64,000 bases of DNA from Opitutia bacterium (GCA_016190985.1 JACPPI010000020.1:1-64000); one strand, 5' to 3'. Counted from the stretch's first letter, positions 51,283 through 60,160 are shown. Notes: generated from the letters alone by a model not told the origin. Translations and numbers: made by a program.

Positions 51283-51870
51283 ATGAGCAAACAACCCACT
51301 CCTCTCCAAAAATTCTACGCCGAGACCGTCGCCCCGGCCTTGATGGCCTCCCGCGGCTACAAGAACAAGCACCAGGTCCCGAAGCTCGAGAAGATCGTCA
51401 TCAACACCGGCATCAGCTCCGAGGCCGACAAGAACCAGATCGCCGACACCGCCCGCGACATCGCCCTCATCGCCGGCCAGAAGCCCGTGCTCAACCGCTC
51501 CAAGAAGGCCATCGCCAACTTCAAGCTGAAGCCCAATCAGGTCACCGGCTGCCACGTCACTCTCCGCGGCGAGAACATGTGGCACTTCCTGATGCGACTG
51601 CTCGCCGTGGCCCTGCCCACCATCCGCGACTTCCGCGGCGTGCCCAACAAGCTCGACGGCCAGGGCAACTACACCATCGGCATCACCGACTTCACCATCT
51701 TCCCCGAGATCGTCGTCGAGAACAACAAGCGCTCGATGGGCCTCGACATCACCCTCGTGACCTCCGCCGGGACCGACGACGAGGCCCGCGAACTCCTCAA
51801 GGCCCTCGGCATGCCCTTCCGCCGCATCGAGCCCGCCGCGCCGACGCCCGCCAAGACTTCCGCCGCCTAA
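51283..51870 (+). CDS. rplE: 50S ribosomal protein L5
   Basis: A 195-residue L5 binding 5[36 protein letters not shown]-type segment ([20 protein letters not shown]) and [20 protein letters not shown]. Slightly longer than usual, with an Ala/Pro tail. Confidence 0.97.
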   Translation: MSKQPTPLQKFYAETVAPALMASRGYKNKHQVPKLEKIVINTGISSEADKNQIADTARDIALIAGQKPVLNRSKKAIANFKLKPNQVTGCHVTLRGENMWHFLMRLLAVALPTIRDFRGVPNKLDGQGNYTIGITDFTIFPEIVVENNKRSMGLDITLVTSAGTDDEARELLKALGMPFRRIEPAAPTPAKTSAA

Positions 51871-51881
51871 ACCCTACGACC

Positions 51882-52187
51882 ATGCCGAAAACTTCCGCCA
51901 TCGAACGCAACAAGAAGCGCATCCGCCTCGTCGAAAAGCACGCCGCCAAGCGCGCCGAGCTGAAGGCCGTCCTCGCCAACCCGGCCACCACGGACGAGGA
52001 ATTCTTCGCCGCCCAGAAGAAGCTGGCGAAGCTCCCGCGCAACTCCTCCAAGGTCCGCATCCGCAACCGCTGCTCGCTCAGCGGCCGGCCCCGCGGCTTC
52101 CACCGCCGTTTCGGCGTCTCCCGCATCACGCTCCGCGAACTCGCGCTCGCCGGCAAGATCCCGGGCGTCACCAAGTCCTCCTGGTAA
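51882..52187 (+). CDS. rpsN: 30S ribosomal protein S14, zinc-free form
   Basis: A 101-residue S14 of the long form: [20 protein letters not shown], then [20 protein letters not shown] and the C-terminal PGVTKSSW. The CxxC pairs of the short zinc-binding form are absent. Start ATG 51882. Confidence 0.97.
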   Translation: MPKTSAIERNKKRIRLVEKHAAKRAELKAVLANPATTDEEFFAAQKKLAKLPRNSSKVRIRNRCSLSGRPRGFHRRFGVSRITLRELALAGKIPGVTKSSW

Positions 52188-52207
52188 CCACCACTTTCCC
52201 GCCGGAA

Positions 52208-52224
52208 GTCGGATATGATCCGAC
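52208..52224 (+). promoter_or_regulatory. small hairpin upstream of rpsH
   Basis: GTCGGAT-ATG-ATCCGAC, a perfect 7-bp stem, lies 27 bases before the rpsH start in a 64-base gap. In E. coli S8 represses the spc operon at an rplE site; whether this hairpin plays a similar role here is speculative. Confidence 0.35.
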
Positions 52225-52251
52225 GGGCAACCCATCCAACAACATCCATCC

Positions 52252-52644
52252 ATGACAGACCCGATCAGTGATTTCCTGACCCACCTTCGCAATGCGTCGA
52301 AGGCCGGCCTCGCGCAGTGCGTTTCCCCGCATTCCAAGCTCAAGGAGAGCCTCGCGAACATCCTCAAAAGCGAAGGCTACGTCCGCGACGTGGCCACCGG
52401 CACCGACGAACGCGGCCACAAGACCGTCATCGTCACCATGAAGTATGTGGACAGCGCCCCGGTCATCACCGGCCTCAAGCGCTCCTCGACCCCCGGCCGC
52501 CGCCTCTATGCCGGCTACTCGGAGATTCCCCGCGTCCTCAACGGCCTCGGCCTCGCCATCATTTCCACTTCCAAGGGTCTCATGAAAGACCAGGACGCCC
52601 GCCGCCACAAACTCGGCGGTGAACTCGTCTGCACCGTCTGGTAA
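52252..52644 (+). CDS. rpsH: 30S ribosomal protein S8
   Basis: A 130-residue S8 of the 30S platform: MTDPISDFLTHLRNASKAGL, then KRSSTPGRRLYAGYSEIPRV and the C-terminal DARRHKLGGELVCTVW. Full family length. Confidence 0.98.
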   Translation: MTDPISDFLTHLRNASKAGLAQCVSPHSKLKESLANILKSEGYVRDVATGTDERGHKTVIVTMKYVDSAPVITGLKRSSTPGRRLYAGYSEIPRVLNGLGLAIISTSKGLMKDQDARRHKLGGELVCTVW

Positions 52645-52658
52645 GGAGCACCACCACC

Positions 52659-53204
52659 ATGAGCAGAATCGGCAAACAACCCGTCCCCATTCCCGACAAG
52701 GTCAAGGTCGACATCAAGGGAACCACCGTGTCCGTCGAGGGCCCCAAGGGCAAAGTCTCCAAGACCTTCGCGTCCGTCGTGAAGATCGAGCAGAAGGACA
52801 AAAACGTCCTCGTCTCGCCCACCGAGGAGACCCGCTTTTCCCGCGCCATGTATGGCACGGCCCGCTCCGTCATCGCCGGCATGGTGAAGGGCGTGAGCGT
52901 TGGCTACCTCAAGGAGCTCGAGATCCAGGGCGTCGGCTTCAAGGCCGCGCTCAAGGGCAAGCAGCTCGACCTCGCGCTCGGCTACTCGCACGCCATCCTC
53001 CACGACATCCCCGAGGGCATCAAGGTCACCGTCACCGACCAGACCAAGCTCAAGATCGAGGGCGCCGACAAGCAGCTCGTCGGCCAGGTCACCGCCGAGA
53101 TCCGCGCCTACTACCCGCCGGAGCCTTACAAGGGCAAGGGCGTCCGCATCGTCGGCGAGCACGCCGAGCGCGTCCGCCGCAAGGAAGGCAAGACCGTCGC
53201 CTAA
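52659..53204 (+). CDS. rplF: 50S ribosomal protein L6
   Basis: A 181-residue two-domain L6 near the factor-binding site: MSRIGKQPVPIPDKVKVDIK and the C-terminal RAYYPPEPYKGKGVRIVGEH. Follows rpsH by 14 bases. Confidence 0.98.
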   Translation: MSRIGKQPVPIPDKVKVDIKGTTVSVEGPKGKVSKTFASVVKIEQKDKNVLVSPTEETRFSRAMYGTARSVIAGMVKGVSVGYLKELEIQGVGFKAALKGKQLDLALGYSHAILHDIPEGIKVTVTDQTKLKIEGADKQLVGQVTAEIRAYYPPEPYKGKGVRIVGEHAERVRRKEGKTVA

Positions 53205-53218
53205 CCCGGAACCCAACC

Positions 53219-53581
53219 ATGAAAACCGTCTACAAGGCCCAGCTCCTCCAGAAGCGCAAATGGCGCATCCGCAAGAAAGTGACCGGCACCGCCGCCCGGC
53301 CGCGCCTCAGCGTCAAGTTCTCCGGCAAGCACATCTACGCGCAGGCCGTCAACGACGACGCCGGCGCGACCCTCGTGTTCCTTTCCACCCTCGATCCCGA
53401 GGTGAAGAAGGGCGGCGCGAAGGGCAACCTCTCCGGCGCCAAGTCCCTGGCCGTCGCCTTCGCCGCCAAGGCCAAGGCCGCCGGCATCACCTCCGTGGTG
53501 TTCGACCGCAACGGTCGCCCCTACCACGGCCGCGTCAAAACCTTCGCCGAAGCCGCCCGCGAGGGCGGTCTCCAATTCTAA
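53219..53581 (+). CDS. rplR: 50S ribosomal protein L18
   Basis: A 120-residue L18 binding 5S RNA: RKKVTGTAARPRLSVKFSGK, KHIYAQAVNDDAGATLVFLS and the C-terminal DRNGRPYHGRVKTFAEAARE. Start ATG 53219. Confidence 0.97.
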   Translation: MKTVYKAQLLQKRKWRIRKKVTGTAARPRLSVKFSGKHIYAQAVNDDAGATLVFLSTLDPEVKKGGAKGNLSGAKSLAVAFAAKAKAAGITSVVFDRNGRPYHGRVKTFAEAAREGGLQF

Positions 53582-53590
53582 TCCTCACCC

Positions 53591-54097
53591 ATGGCTAACA
53601 ACAATCGGTCTTTTTCCAACGGCCCCGCGAATGACACGGGCGAGCCCGGCATGTTCGAGAAGGTGGTCTTCATCAACCGCTGCGCCAAGGTCGTGAAGGG
53701 CGGCCGCCGCTTCAGCTTCTCCGCCCTCTCCGTCGTCGGCGACGGCAAGGGCAGCGTCGGCATCGGCTACGGCAAGGCCAACGAGGTCCCCGACGCCATC
53801 AAGAAGTCCACCGAGTCCGCCAAGAAGCGCATGGTCTCCGTGAAGCTCAAGGGCTCCACCATCCCGCACGAGGTCCTCGGCGAATACGACGGCGGCAAGG
53901 TCTTCCTGCGCCCCGCGTCCACCGGCACCGGCCTGATCGCCGGCGGCGGCGTGCGCGCCGTGCTCGAGGCCGCGGGCGTCCACAACGTCCTCACCAAGTC
54001 GATGGGCTCCAAGAACCACATCGCCGTGGTCCACGCGACCCTCAACGGCCTCCGCAAGCTCCGCCTCGAGGCGGACTTCAAGGCGCTCCGCGCCTAA
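53591..54097 (+). CDS. rpsE: 30S ribosomal protein S5
   Basis: A 168-residue S5: [20 protein letters not shown], then the loop [20 protein letters not shown] and [20 protein letters not shown]. rpmD (L30), which normally follows, is absent; the 68 bases before rplO contain no open frame resembling it. Confidence 0.98.
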   Translation: MANNNRSFSNGPANDTGEPGMFEKVVFINRCAKVVKGGRRFSFSALSVVGDGKGSVGIGYGKANEVPDAIKKSTESAKKRMVSVKLKGSTIPHEVLGEYDGGKVFLRPASTGTGLIAGGGVRAVLEAAGVHNVLTKSMGSKNHIAVVHATLNGLRKLRLEADFKALRA

Positions 54098-54165
54098 GCC
54101 ATCTTATCCATCCGAGTCGGTCCGCGTTCGCGCGCGCCGGCGCCCAAAAATCAGGAATCCAGAAA

Positions 54166-54612
54166 ATGCGTCTCCATAATCTCGTTAACGTCAAGGGTGC
54201 GGTGCACCGCAAGAAGCGCGTCGGCTGCGGCGAAGGCGGCGGCCACGGCAAGACCTCCGGCGTCGGTGGCAAGGGCCAGAAAGGCCGCTCCGGCGGCTCG
54301 ATCCGCCCCGGCTTCGAAGGCGGCCAGATGCCCCTTTACCGCAAGCTCCCGCACCGCGGCTTCAACAACTACGAGTTCCGCACGAGCTATGCGGTCGTCA
54401 ACGTCGGCGATCTCGCCGCGCTCGACGCCAAGATCACCGAGGTGAACGCCGAGGTGCTCGCCACCGCCGGTCTCATCCGCCCGGGCGTCAGGCTGCTCAA
54501 GGTCCTCGGCGACGGCGAGATCAGCCGCGCCCTCAAGGTCACGGCGCAGAAGTTCACCGGCTCGGCCAAGGCCAAGCTGGAGAAGGCCGGCGGCGCGGCC
54601 CTCACGGCCTGA
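54166..54612 (+). CDS. rplO: 50S ribosomal protein L15
   Basis: A 148-residue L15, a late assembly protein: GAVHRKKRVGCGEGGGHGKT, then GGQMPLYRKLPHRGFNNYEF and GVRLLKVLGDGEISRALKVT. Placed between rpsE and secY as usual, minus rpmD. Confidence 0.97.
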   Translation: MRLHNLVNVKGAVHRKKRVGCGEGGGHGKTSGVGGKGQKGRSGGSIRPGFEGGQMPLYRKLPHRGFNNYEFRTSYAVVNVGDLAALDAKITEVNAEVLATAGLIRPGVRLLKVLGDGEISRALKVTAQKFTGSAKAKLEKAGGAALTA

Positions 54613-54617
54613 CGTCC

Positions 54618-54713
54618 GAATTTTGGATTTTCGATTGCGGATTTTGGAGCAAAGACCCCCGCAGCGCCCTCGACCGGGCGAAAATCGAAAATCGAGAATC
54701 AAAAATCAAAAAT
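54618..54713. repeat. GATTTT-word inverted repeat between rplO and secY
   Basis: Left arm gaattttggattttcgattg (from 54618) and right arm gaaaatcgaaaatcgagaat (54680-54713) are imperfect reverse complements built from a GATTTT word around a GC-rich loop. It is strikingly AT-rich for this genome and sits inside the spc cluster. Confidence 0.65.
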
Positions 54714-54721
54714 AACTCCCT

Positions 54722-56221
54722 GTGTTTTCCGCCTTCGCCAACTCCATGAAGATCCCCGAGCTCCGCTCGCGGATCCTCTATACGCTCGGCCTGCTCTTTG
54801 TCGCCCGCGTCGGTGCGCACATCCCGCTGCCCGGCATCGACCCGAAGCCGCTGCTGAACTTCTTCGAGGCGCAGACCGCCAGCGGCGGCGGCGGCCTCAT
54901 GGGCCTCTACAACATGTTCACGGGCGGCGCGCTCCTCAAGGGCGCGGTCTGCGCGCTGGGCATCATGCCCTACATCAGCGCCTCCATCATCTTCCAGCTG
55001 ATGACCGCCGTCGTGCCGGCCCTCAGCCGCCTGCAGCAGGAGGGCGATGTCGGCCGCCAGAAGCTCACGCAATACACCCGCTACCTCACGGTCGCCATCT
55101 GTCTGCTCCAAAGCGTGCTGCTCATCCTCTCGCTGGAGAACCCGGGCCGCATCTTCGCCGGCTACGATGTCAACACCTACGGCCAGATCGTGGTCATGGG
55201 CCACTGGCCGTTCCTCATCTTCTCCACCATCTACATGACCGCCGGCACGATGCTCCTCATGTGGCTCGGCGAGCAGATCACCCAGCGCGGCATCGGCAAC
55301 GGCGTCTCGCTGCTGATCACGGTCGGCATCCTCGCCGACATCCCCGGCGCGGCGGTCGCCACCTACCAGCTCTTCTTCGCGCCCGTCGGCGTGGCCAAGC
55401 TCGGCCTGCCCCAGGGCGTGATGATGGTCGGCCTTTTCCTGATCGTGACGATGGGCATCATCGCCGTCACGCAGGGCCAGCGGAAGATCCCGGTGCAATA
55501 CGCCAAGCGCGTCGTCGGCCAGAAGGTCTACGGCGGGCAAAGCTCGTTCCTGCCGCTGAAGGTGAACTACTCCGGCGTCATGCCCGTGATCTTCGCCAGC
55601 GCCATCCTGCTTTTCCCGCAGCAGATCTTCTCGCAGGCGGGCGCGGCCTTCAACCTGCCGTTCCTCGTCGAGTTCGCCAACAACCTGACCCGCGGCCACT
55701 GGACCTACTACGCCGGCTTCACCACCCTGATTTTGTTTTTCAGCTATTTCTGGGTGTCCGTCATGTTCAAGCCGATCCAGATCGCCGACGACCTGAAGAA
55801 ATACGGCGGCTACATCCCCGGCGTGCGCCCCGGCGAGCCGACGGCCGGCTTCCTCGATTTCATCATGACGCGGCTGACACTCGCCGGCGCGATTTTCCTC
55901 ACGGTCATCGCCGTGATCCCCGACATCCTCTTGAACACTTTCCAGGTGCCGCCGCGCATCGCCTATTTCTTCGGCGGCACCGGCATGTTGATCACGGTTG
56001 GCGTCATTTTGGACACGATGCGCCAGATCGAAACCTTCCTGCTCCAGCGCCATTACGACGGCTTCCTGAAGAAGGGCCGCATCCGCGGCCGCAGCACCTC
56101 CACGAATGTCGCTTTGGGCGAGGCCGCCAGCGACAAGGCTGTCATGCAACTCACTACGGTCATGGTGGTTATATTGCTTGTCGGCATCACGGCCTGGCTC
56201 ATCCGCCATAACCTCAAATAG
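54722..56221 (+). CDS. secY: preprotein translocase subunit SecY
   Basis: 499 residues with ten predicted helices forming the translocation channel with SecE. Landmarks: KIPELRSRILYTLGLLFVAR, IPLPGIDPKPL, the plug-proximal GIMPYISASIIFQLMTAVVP, GEQITQRGIGNGVSLLI and the C5 loop KYGGYIPGVRPGEPTAGFLD. GTG 54722 is preferred over ATG 54746 because it restores the family N terminus ahead of KIPELR. Longer than E. coli SecY (443) through loops. Confidence 0.97.
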   Translation: MFSAFANSMKIPELRSRILYTLGLLFVARVGAHIPLPGIDPKPLLNFFEAQTASGGGGLMGLYNMFTGGALLKGAVCALGIMPYISASIIFQLMTAVVPALSRLQQEGDVGRQKLTQYTRYLTVAICLLQSVLLILSLENPGRIFAGYDVNTYGQIVVMGHWPFLIFSTIYMTAGTMLLMWLGEQITQRGIGNGVSLLITVGILADIPGAAVATYQLFFAPVGVAKLGLPQGVMMVGLFLIVTMGIIAVTQGQRKIPVQYAKRVVGQKVYGGQSSFLPLKVNYSGVMPVIFASAILLFPQQIFSQAGAAFNLPFLVEFANNLTRGHWTYYAGFTTLILFFSYFWVSVMFKPIQIADDLKKYGGYIPGVRPGEPTAGFLDFIMTRLTLAGAIFLTVIAVIPDILLNTFQVPPRIAYFFGGTGMLITVGVILDTMRQIETFLLQRHYDGFLKKGRIRGRSTSTNVALGEAASDKAVMQLTTVMVVILLVGITAWLIRHNLK

Positions 56222-56233
56222 CACTTTACTTCG

Positions 56234-56674
56234 GTGAGAGGGACTGAACACTCCAGCCCCCTTTCCGCTTTTGCCCCGGCAAAAGCCAAGTTCCTTCTCC
56301 TTGGTCCCTCCGGCCCGCACTTCGCGGATCTGGTTCGCCAAGGCCGTTCTTTGAATCTTGAGCACGTCTCTCCTGCTTCCCTGGTGCAACAGGAGATTTC
56401 GCGACGCACCCGTTCCGCCCTCCCGCGGGACCTCAACCAGCTGCACCTTGCGCTTCTGCGCAAGTGGTTCTGGGCGCGCAAACCCGATGCGGGATTCCTT
56501 CTCGAAGGCTTCCCGGCTACGCTGCTCCAAGCGTTGGTGTTCGACGAGTGGCTCGAAGCCCGCGGTGAAACTCTCACCGGCTGCTTCGCGCCGCATCCGC
56601 TTTTGGCGGAACCCGTCGCCACCCACTACCGCACTCAAGGGCTCCTGCAAGGGGCCTTCTCCGCCGCCGCCTGA
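56234..56674 (+). CDS. degenerate adenylate-kinase-like protein (no P-loop)
   Basis: 146 residues in the secY-adk-map position. It can be aligned along adenylate kinase: [12 protein letters not shown] at the P-loop position, [14 protein letters not shown] at the AMP-binding STGDxLR helix, [20 protein letters not shown] at GFLLDGFPRT, and [14 protein letters not shown] at the C-terminal YYRxxGLL. The catalytic parts are lost: no GxGKGT, no Arg in STGDxLR, Ala instead of Arg in GFPRT, and the LID region is deleted (adenylate kinases are 180-220 residues). Start GTG 56234, 12 bases after secY; the TGA overlaps the map ATG. A kinase activity is unlikely; a binding or structural role is possible. 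Confidence 0.75.
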   Translation: MRGTEHSSPLSAFAPAKAKFLLLGPSGPHFADLVRQGRSLNLEHVSPASLVQQEISRRTRSALPRDLNQLHLALLRKWFWARKPDAGFLLEGFPATLLQALVFDEWLEARGETLTGCFAPHPLLAEPVATHYRTQGLLQGAFSAAA

Positions 56675-57453
56675 TGATCCCGATCAAGAATCCGGAAGCG
56701 ATCAGGCGGATGCGCGAGGCCTGCACCGTCGCCGCGACGATTCTCGCGCGGCTGAAGGAGCAGGTCCGTCCCGGTATCACGACCTACGACTTGGATCAAA
56801 TCGGCCGCGATCTCATCGCCTCGTTCGGCGCGCGCAGCGCGCCCTATGGCTACAAGCACGGCTCCGGGCGTCCTTATCCGGCCCACACCTGCCTCTCGGT
56901 CAACGAAGAGGTTGTTCACGGCATCGGCTCCCTCAAGCGCATCCTGCGCGACGGCGACATCATCTCGGTCGACGTCACGGTCGAATACAACGGCTACATC
57001 GGCGACAATGCCGTCACGGTCCCGGTCGGCGCCATCGCCCCCCGCGTGGCCGAGCTGCTGACAGTCACCGAGGAAGCCCTCCGCCTCGGCATCCGCCAGG
57101 CCGCCGTCGGCAACCGGATCGGCGACATCTCCCACGCCGTGCAGACCTACGTCGAGGCCCGGGGCTTCAGCATCGTCCGCGAAATGGTCGGCCACGGGGT
57201 CGGCCGCACGATGCACGAGGAGCCGCAGATCCCGAACTTCGTCGACCGGAAACGCAACCGGACCGACGAGATCAGGCCCGGCATGACGCTCGCCATCGAA
57301 CCCATGGTCAACCTCGGCGGTCATGCGGTCCGCACCCTCAGCGACGGGTGGACCGTTGTCACCGCCGACGGCACGCCCTCCGCCCATTTCGAACACACCG
57401 TGCTCACCACCGATGCCGGCCCCGAGATCCTCACGATCCCGCCCGCCGCCTGA
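56674..57453 (+). CDS. map: methionine aminopeptidase, type I
   Basis: A 259-residue MetAP that removes the initiator methionine. Metal ligands are visible in [15 protein letters not shown] (two Asp), [17 protein letters not shown] (His), AIEPMV (Glu) and FEHTVL (Glu). The substrate His is in [20 protein letters not shown]. Overlaps the adk-like stop by one base (TGATG). infA and rpmJ, which often follow, are absent. Confidence 0.97.
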   Translation: MIPIKNPEAIRRMREACTVAATILARLKEQVRPGITTYDLDQIGRDLIASFGARSAPYGYKHGSGRPYPAHTCLSVNEEVVHGIGSLKRILRDGDIISVDVTVEYNGYIGDNAVTVPVGAIAPRVAELLTVTEEALRLGIRQAAVGNRIGDISHAVQTYVEARGFSIVREMVGHGVGRTMHEEPQIPNFVDRKRNRTDEIRPGMTLAIEPMVNLGGHAVRTLSDGWTVVTADGTPSAHFEHTVLTTDAGPEILTIPPAA

Positions 57454-57503
57454 AGTTTACCCTCTCTCAACTCTCAACAAAAAACTCTCAACCAACATCA
57501 CCC

Positions 57504-57887
57504 ATGCCTCGTCTCCTCGGCGTTGAACTCCCCGCCAAAAAGAAGATCGGATACTCCCTCCGGTATATCTACGGTATCGGCCCGACCCGGGCCGACCTCA
57601 TCATCGCCACCGCTGGCCTTGATGCCAACATGCGCGCCTCGGACCTCTCCGAGGAGCAGCTGAACAAGATCCTCCACGTCATCACCGACAACAAGTGGGT
57701 CGTCGAGGGCGACCTCCGCCGCGACATCGCCGGCAACCTCAAGCGCCTCCAGGCCATCAACTGCTACCGCGGCATCCGCCACCGCCGCAGCCTGCCCGTC
57801 CGCGGCCAGCGCACCAGCACCAACGCCCGCACCCGCAAGGGCCCGCGCAAGACCGTCGGCGTCAGCAAGGCCGTCGAGAAAGCTTAA
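57504..57887 (+). CDS. rpsM: 30S ribosomal protein S13
   Basis: A 127-residue S13 of the 30S head: [40 protein letters not shown] and the basic tail [18 protein letters not shown]. First of the alpha cluster. Confidence 0.97.
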   Translation: MPRLLGVELPAKKKIGYSLRYIYGIGPTRADLIIATAGLDANMRASDLSEEQLNKILHVITDNKWVVEGDLRRDIAGNLKRLQAINCYRGIRHRRSLPVRGQRTSTNARTRKGPRKTVGVSKAVEKA

Positions 57888-57905
57888 TCCCAACCCTCTC
57901 ACCAC

Positions 57906-58520
57906 ATGTCCGAAGAGAAATCCGCTCCCAAGAAAGAAAAGGCGCCCAAGAAGGCCGCCCCCGCTGCCCCCGCCGCCCCTGCGGCCGAGGCGAAGCCCGC
58001 CAAGGCCGGCAAAGAAAAGACCGCCAAGCCCGCCGCCGAAGGCGCCGCCGCTCCGGCCGCCGAAGCCAAGCCGGTTGAACTCGTCGGCGGCGTGCCCAAG
58101 GCCGTCACCGCCGAGGACCTCCTCAAGGAGGAGCTGCTCGCCGTCAAGGTCCGCAAGGCCAAGGGCTCGAAGAACATCACCTCCGGCATCGCGAACATCG
58201 CCGCCACCTTCAACAACACCATCGTTTCGATCACCGACGCCAAGGGCAACGTCGTCTCCTGGTCCAGCGCCGGCAAGTGTAACTTCCGCGGCTCGCGCAA
58301 GTCCACCGCCTACGCCGCCCAGGTCGTCGCCCAGGACGCCGCCCGCAACGCCATGGCCCACGGTCTCAAGGAAGTGCAGATCCGCGTCAGCGGTCCCGGC
58401 CTCGGCCGCGACTCCGCCATCCGCGGCCTCCAGGCCATCGGGCTTGAGATCTCCTCCATCATCGACGTCACCCCGGTGCCGCACAACGGCTGCCGTCCGC
58501 GCAAGCGCCGTCGCGTCTGA
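57906..58520 (+). CDS. rpsK: 30S ribosomal protein S11 with long N-terminal extension
   Basis: 204 residues against the usual 129. About 75 extra residues at the N terminus are Ala/Lys/Pro/Glu-rich ([19 protein letters not shown]...). The S11 core is normal: [40 protein letters not shown] and [20 protein letters not shown] 57906 follows rpsM closely; no later ATG gives a standard N terminus, so the extension seems real. Confidence 0.96.
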   Translation: MSEEKSAPKKEKAPKKAAPAAPAAPAAEAKPAKAGKEKTAKPAAEGAAAPAAEAKPVELVGGVPKAVTAEDLLKEELLAVKVRKAKGSKNITSGIANIAATFNNTIVSITDAKGNVVSWSSAGKCNFRGSRKSTAYAAQVVAQDAARNAMAHGLKEVQIRVSGPGLGRDSAIRGLQAIGLEISSIIDVTPVPHNGCRPRKRRRV

Positions 58521-58548
58521 TCCCTCCCAACTTTAATTTCTTTCTCCC

Positions 58549-59241
58549 ATGGCTCGCTACACAGGACCAACCACCCGCATCAGCCGTCGCTTCGGCCAAT
58601 ACATCATTGGCTCCGCGAAGGTGCTGGAGCGCCGTAATTTCCCGCCCGGCCAGCACGGCCCCAAGTCGCGCCGCAAGCTCTCCGAATACGCCGTCGGCCT
58701 CGCCGAGAAGCAGAAGCTCCGTTACATCTACGGCCTGCTCGAGCGCCAGTTCCGCCGCACCTTCGCCATCGCCAAGCGCGAGCGCGGCGTCACCGGCGAA
58801 CGCTTCCTCCAGCTCCTCGAGACCCGCCTCGACAGCGTCGTCTATCTCCTCGGTTTCGCCAAGAGCCGCGCCGCCGCCCGCCAGCTCGTCAACCACGGCC
58901 ACGTCCGCGTCAACGGCCGCAAGGTCGACATCGCGAGCTACAGCGTCGTCCAGGGCGACGAGGTCGAGATGAAGGCCGTCAACTCCTCCCGCCAGCTCGC
59001 CACCCGCGCCATCGAGGAAAACCGCGCCCGCGTCGTCCCCGGCTGGCTCACGCGCAACGACGAGGCCCTCAAGGGCACCGTCACCCGCCTGCCCACCCGC
59101 GACGAGATGGAGCCCTCCATCAACGAGCAGCTCATCGTCGAGTTATGGCCACACCGTCGGCAACTCCCTCCGTCGCGTGCTGCTCAGCTCCATCGAGGGC
59201 AGCGCCATCAGCTCGATCAAGATCGAGGGCGTGAACCATGA
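58549..59241 (+). CDS. rpsD: 30S ribosomal protein S4, 3' end fused out of frame into rpoA
   Basis: The first 199 residues are a full S4 (ARYTGPTTRISRRFGQYIIG, the S4 domain RLDSVVYLLGFAKSRAAARQ, ending SINEQLIVEL). Normal S4 proteins end two or three residues later. Here the frame runs on for 31 residues of junk (WPHRRQLPPS...) that is rpoA sequence read in the wrong frame, to a stop at 59241. The stop codon, gap and rpoA start are missing. No zinc cysteines are present at the N terminus. Confidence 0.93.
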   Translation: MARYTGPTTRISRRFGQYIIGSAKVLERRNFPPGQHGPKSRRKLSEYAVGLAEKQKLRYIYGLLERQFRRTFAIAKRERGVTGERFLQLLETRLDSVVYLLGFAKSRAAARQLVNHGHVRVNGRKVDIASYSVVQGDEVEMKAVNSSRQLATRAIEENRARVVPGWLTRNDEALKGTVTRLPTRDEMEPSINEQLIVELWPHRRQLPPSRAAQLHRGQRHQLDQDRGREP

Positions 59242-60037
59242 GTTCCAGTCCATCGACGGCGTCGTCGAGGACGTCACCGACATCGTCCTCAACCTGAAGA
59301 AAATCCTCATCGTCTCCGAAAAACGCGAGCCGGTGAAGCTGCACCTCAAGGTCAATCGCGAGGGCGCCGTCACCGCCGCCGACATTCAGGCCGACGCCAA
59401 CATCAAGATCGTCAATCCCGACCAGCTCATCTGCACCCTCGACCACAAGCGCACCTTCGAGGCCGACATCGAGATCAAGACCGGTCGCGGCTACTGCCCC
59501 GGCGAGAGCAACAAGAAGGAAGACCAGGCCATCGGCGTCATTGCCATCGACTCGCTCTTCTCCCCGGTCCGCCTCGTCCGCTACGCCGTCGAGAACACCC
59601 GTGTCGGCCAGATCACCGATTACGACAAGCTCGTCCTCGAGGTCTGGACGGACGGCCGCATCACCCCGGACGACGCCCTCAAGCAGTCCGCCTCCATCCT
59701 CAAGCACCACCTCGACGTGTTCGACCGCGTCTCGCCCGAGGCCTATGAGTTCGAGAGCGTCGCCGCCGAGGTCTCCGAGGAGCAGAACAAGCTCCGCAAG
59801 CTCCTCAACATGTCGGTCAACGAGATCGAGCTGTCGGTCCGCGCCGCCAACTGCCTCAACAACGCCAACATCACCACGGTCGGCGAGCTCGCCATGAAGA
59901 CCGAGCAGGAGATGCTCAAGTATCGCAACTTCGGCAAGAAGTCCCTCAACGAGATCAAGGAGAAGCTCGAAGCCCTCGGCCTGTCCCTCGGCATGAAGTT
60001 CGACGAGCGCCTCCTCGACACCAAGAAGGAAGCCTGA
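59144..60037 (+). CDS. rpoA: RNA polymerase subunit alpha, 5' end missing
   Basis: The alpha frame is recognisable from YGHTVGNSLRRVLLSSIEGS (59144 on) and continues intact through the assembly domain (GVVEDVTDIVLNLKKILIVS, GRGYCPGESNKKEDQ) to the C-terminal DNA-binding domain (ELSVRAANCLNNANITTVGE, FGKKSLNEIKEKLEALGLSL). About 35 residues that should precede this are absent, and no start with a ribosome site exists; the first in-frame GTG is 59177, inside a core helix. Alpha without this part should not assemble, so an assembly or sequencing deletion is likelier than a true gene state. Confidence 0.9.
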   Translation, partial: YGHTVGNSLRRVLLSSIEGSAISSIKIEGVNHEFQSIDGVVEDVTDIVLNLKKILIVSEKREPVKLHLKVNREGAVTAADIQADANIKIVNPDQLICTLDHKRTFEADIEIKTGRGYCPGESNKKEDQAIGVIAIDSLFSPVRLVRYAVENTRVGQITDYDKLVLEVWTDGRITPDDALKQSASILKHHLDVFDRVSPEAYEFESVAAEVSEEQNKLRKLLNMSVNEIELSVRAANCLNNANITTVGELAMKTEQEMLKYRNFGKKSLNEIKEKLEALGLSLGMKFDERLLDTKKEA

Positions 60038-60052
60038 GCCGCGCTTCACGCG

Positions 60053-60153
60053 AAACGCCAAACGTCCAAACTCCAGAATTCCAAATAAACCCAATCTCCG
60101 CTGTCCGGCCGCTGACTGTTTGGCCTATGGACTTTTGGGATTTGGGGTTTTCC
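60053..60153. repeat. CCAAA-word inverted repeat between rpoA and rplQ
   Basis: Left arm aaacgccaaacgtccaaact (60053-60092) and right arm gtttggcctatggactttt (60118-60153) are imperfect reverse complements built from CCAAA/TTTGG words. The element fills the gap and reaches to eight bases before the rplQ start. Confidence 0.62.
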
Positions 60154-60160
60154 AAAGAAA

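Noticed and set aside
56234-56674. Whether the missing P-loop of the adenylate-kinase-like gene is in another frame
   Set aside because: Read in all forward frames around 56270-56320; no GxxGxGKGT appears, so this is sequence divergence and not a frameshift.
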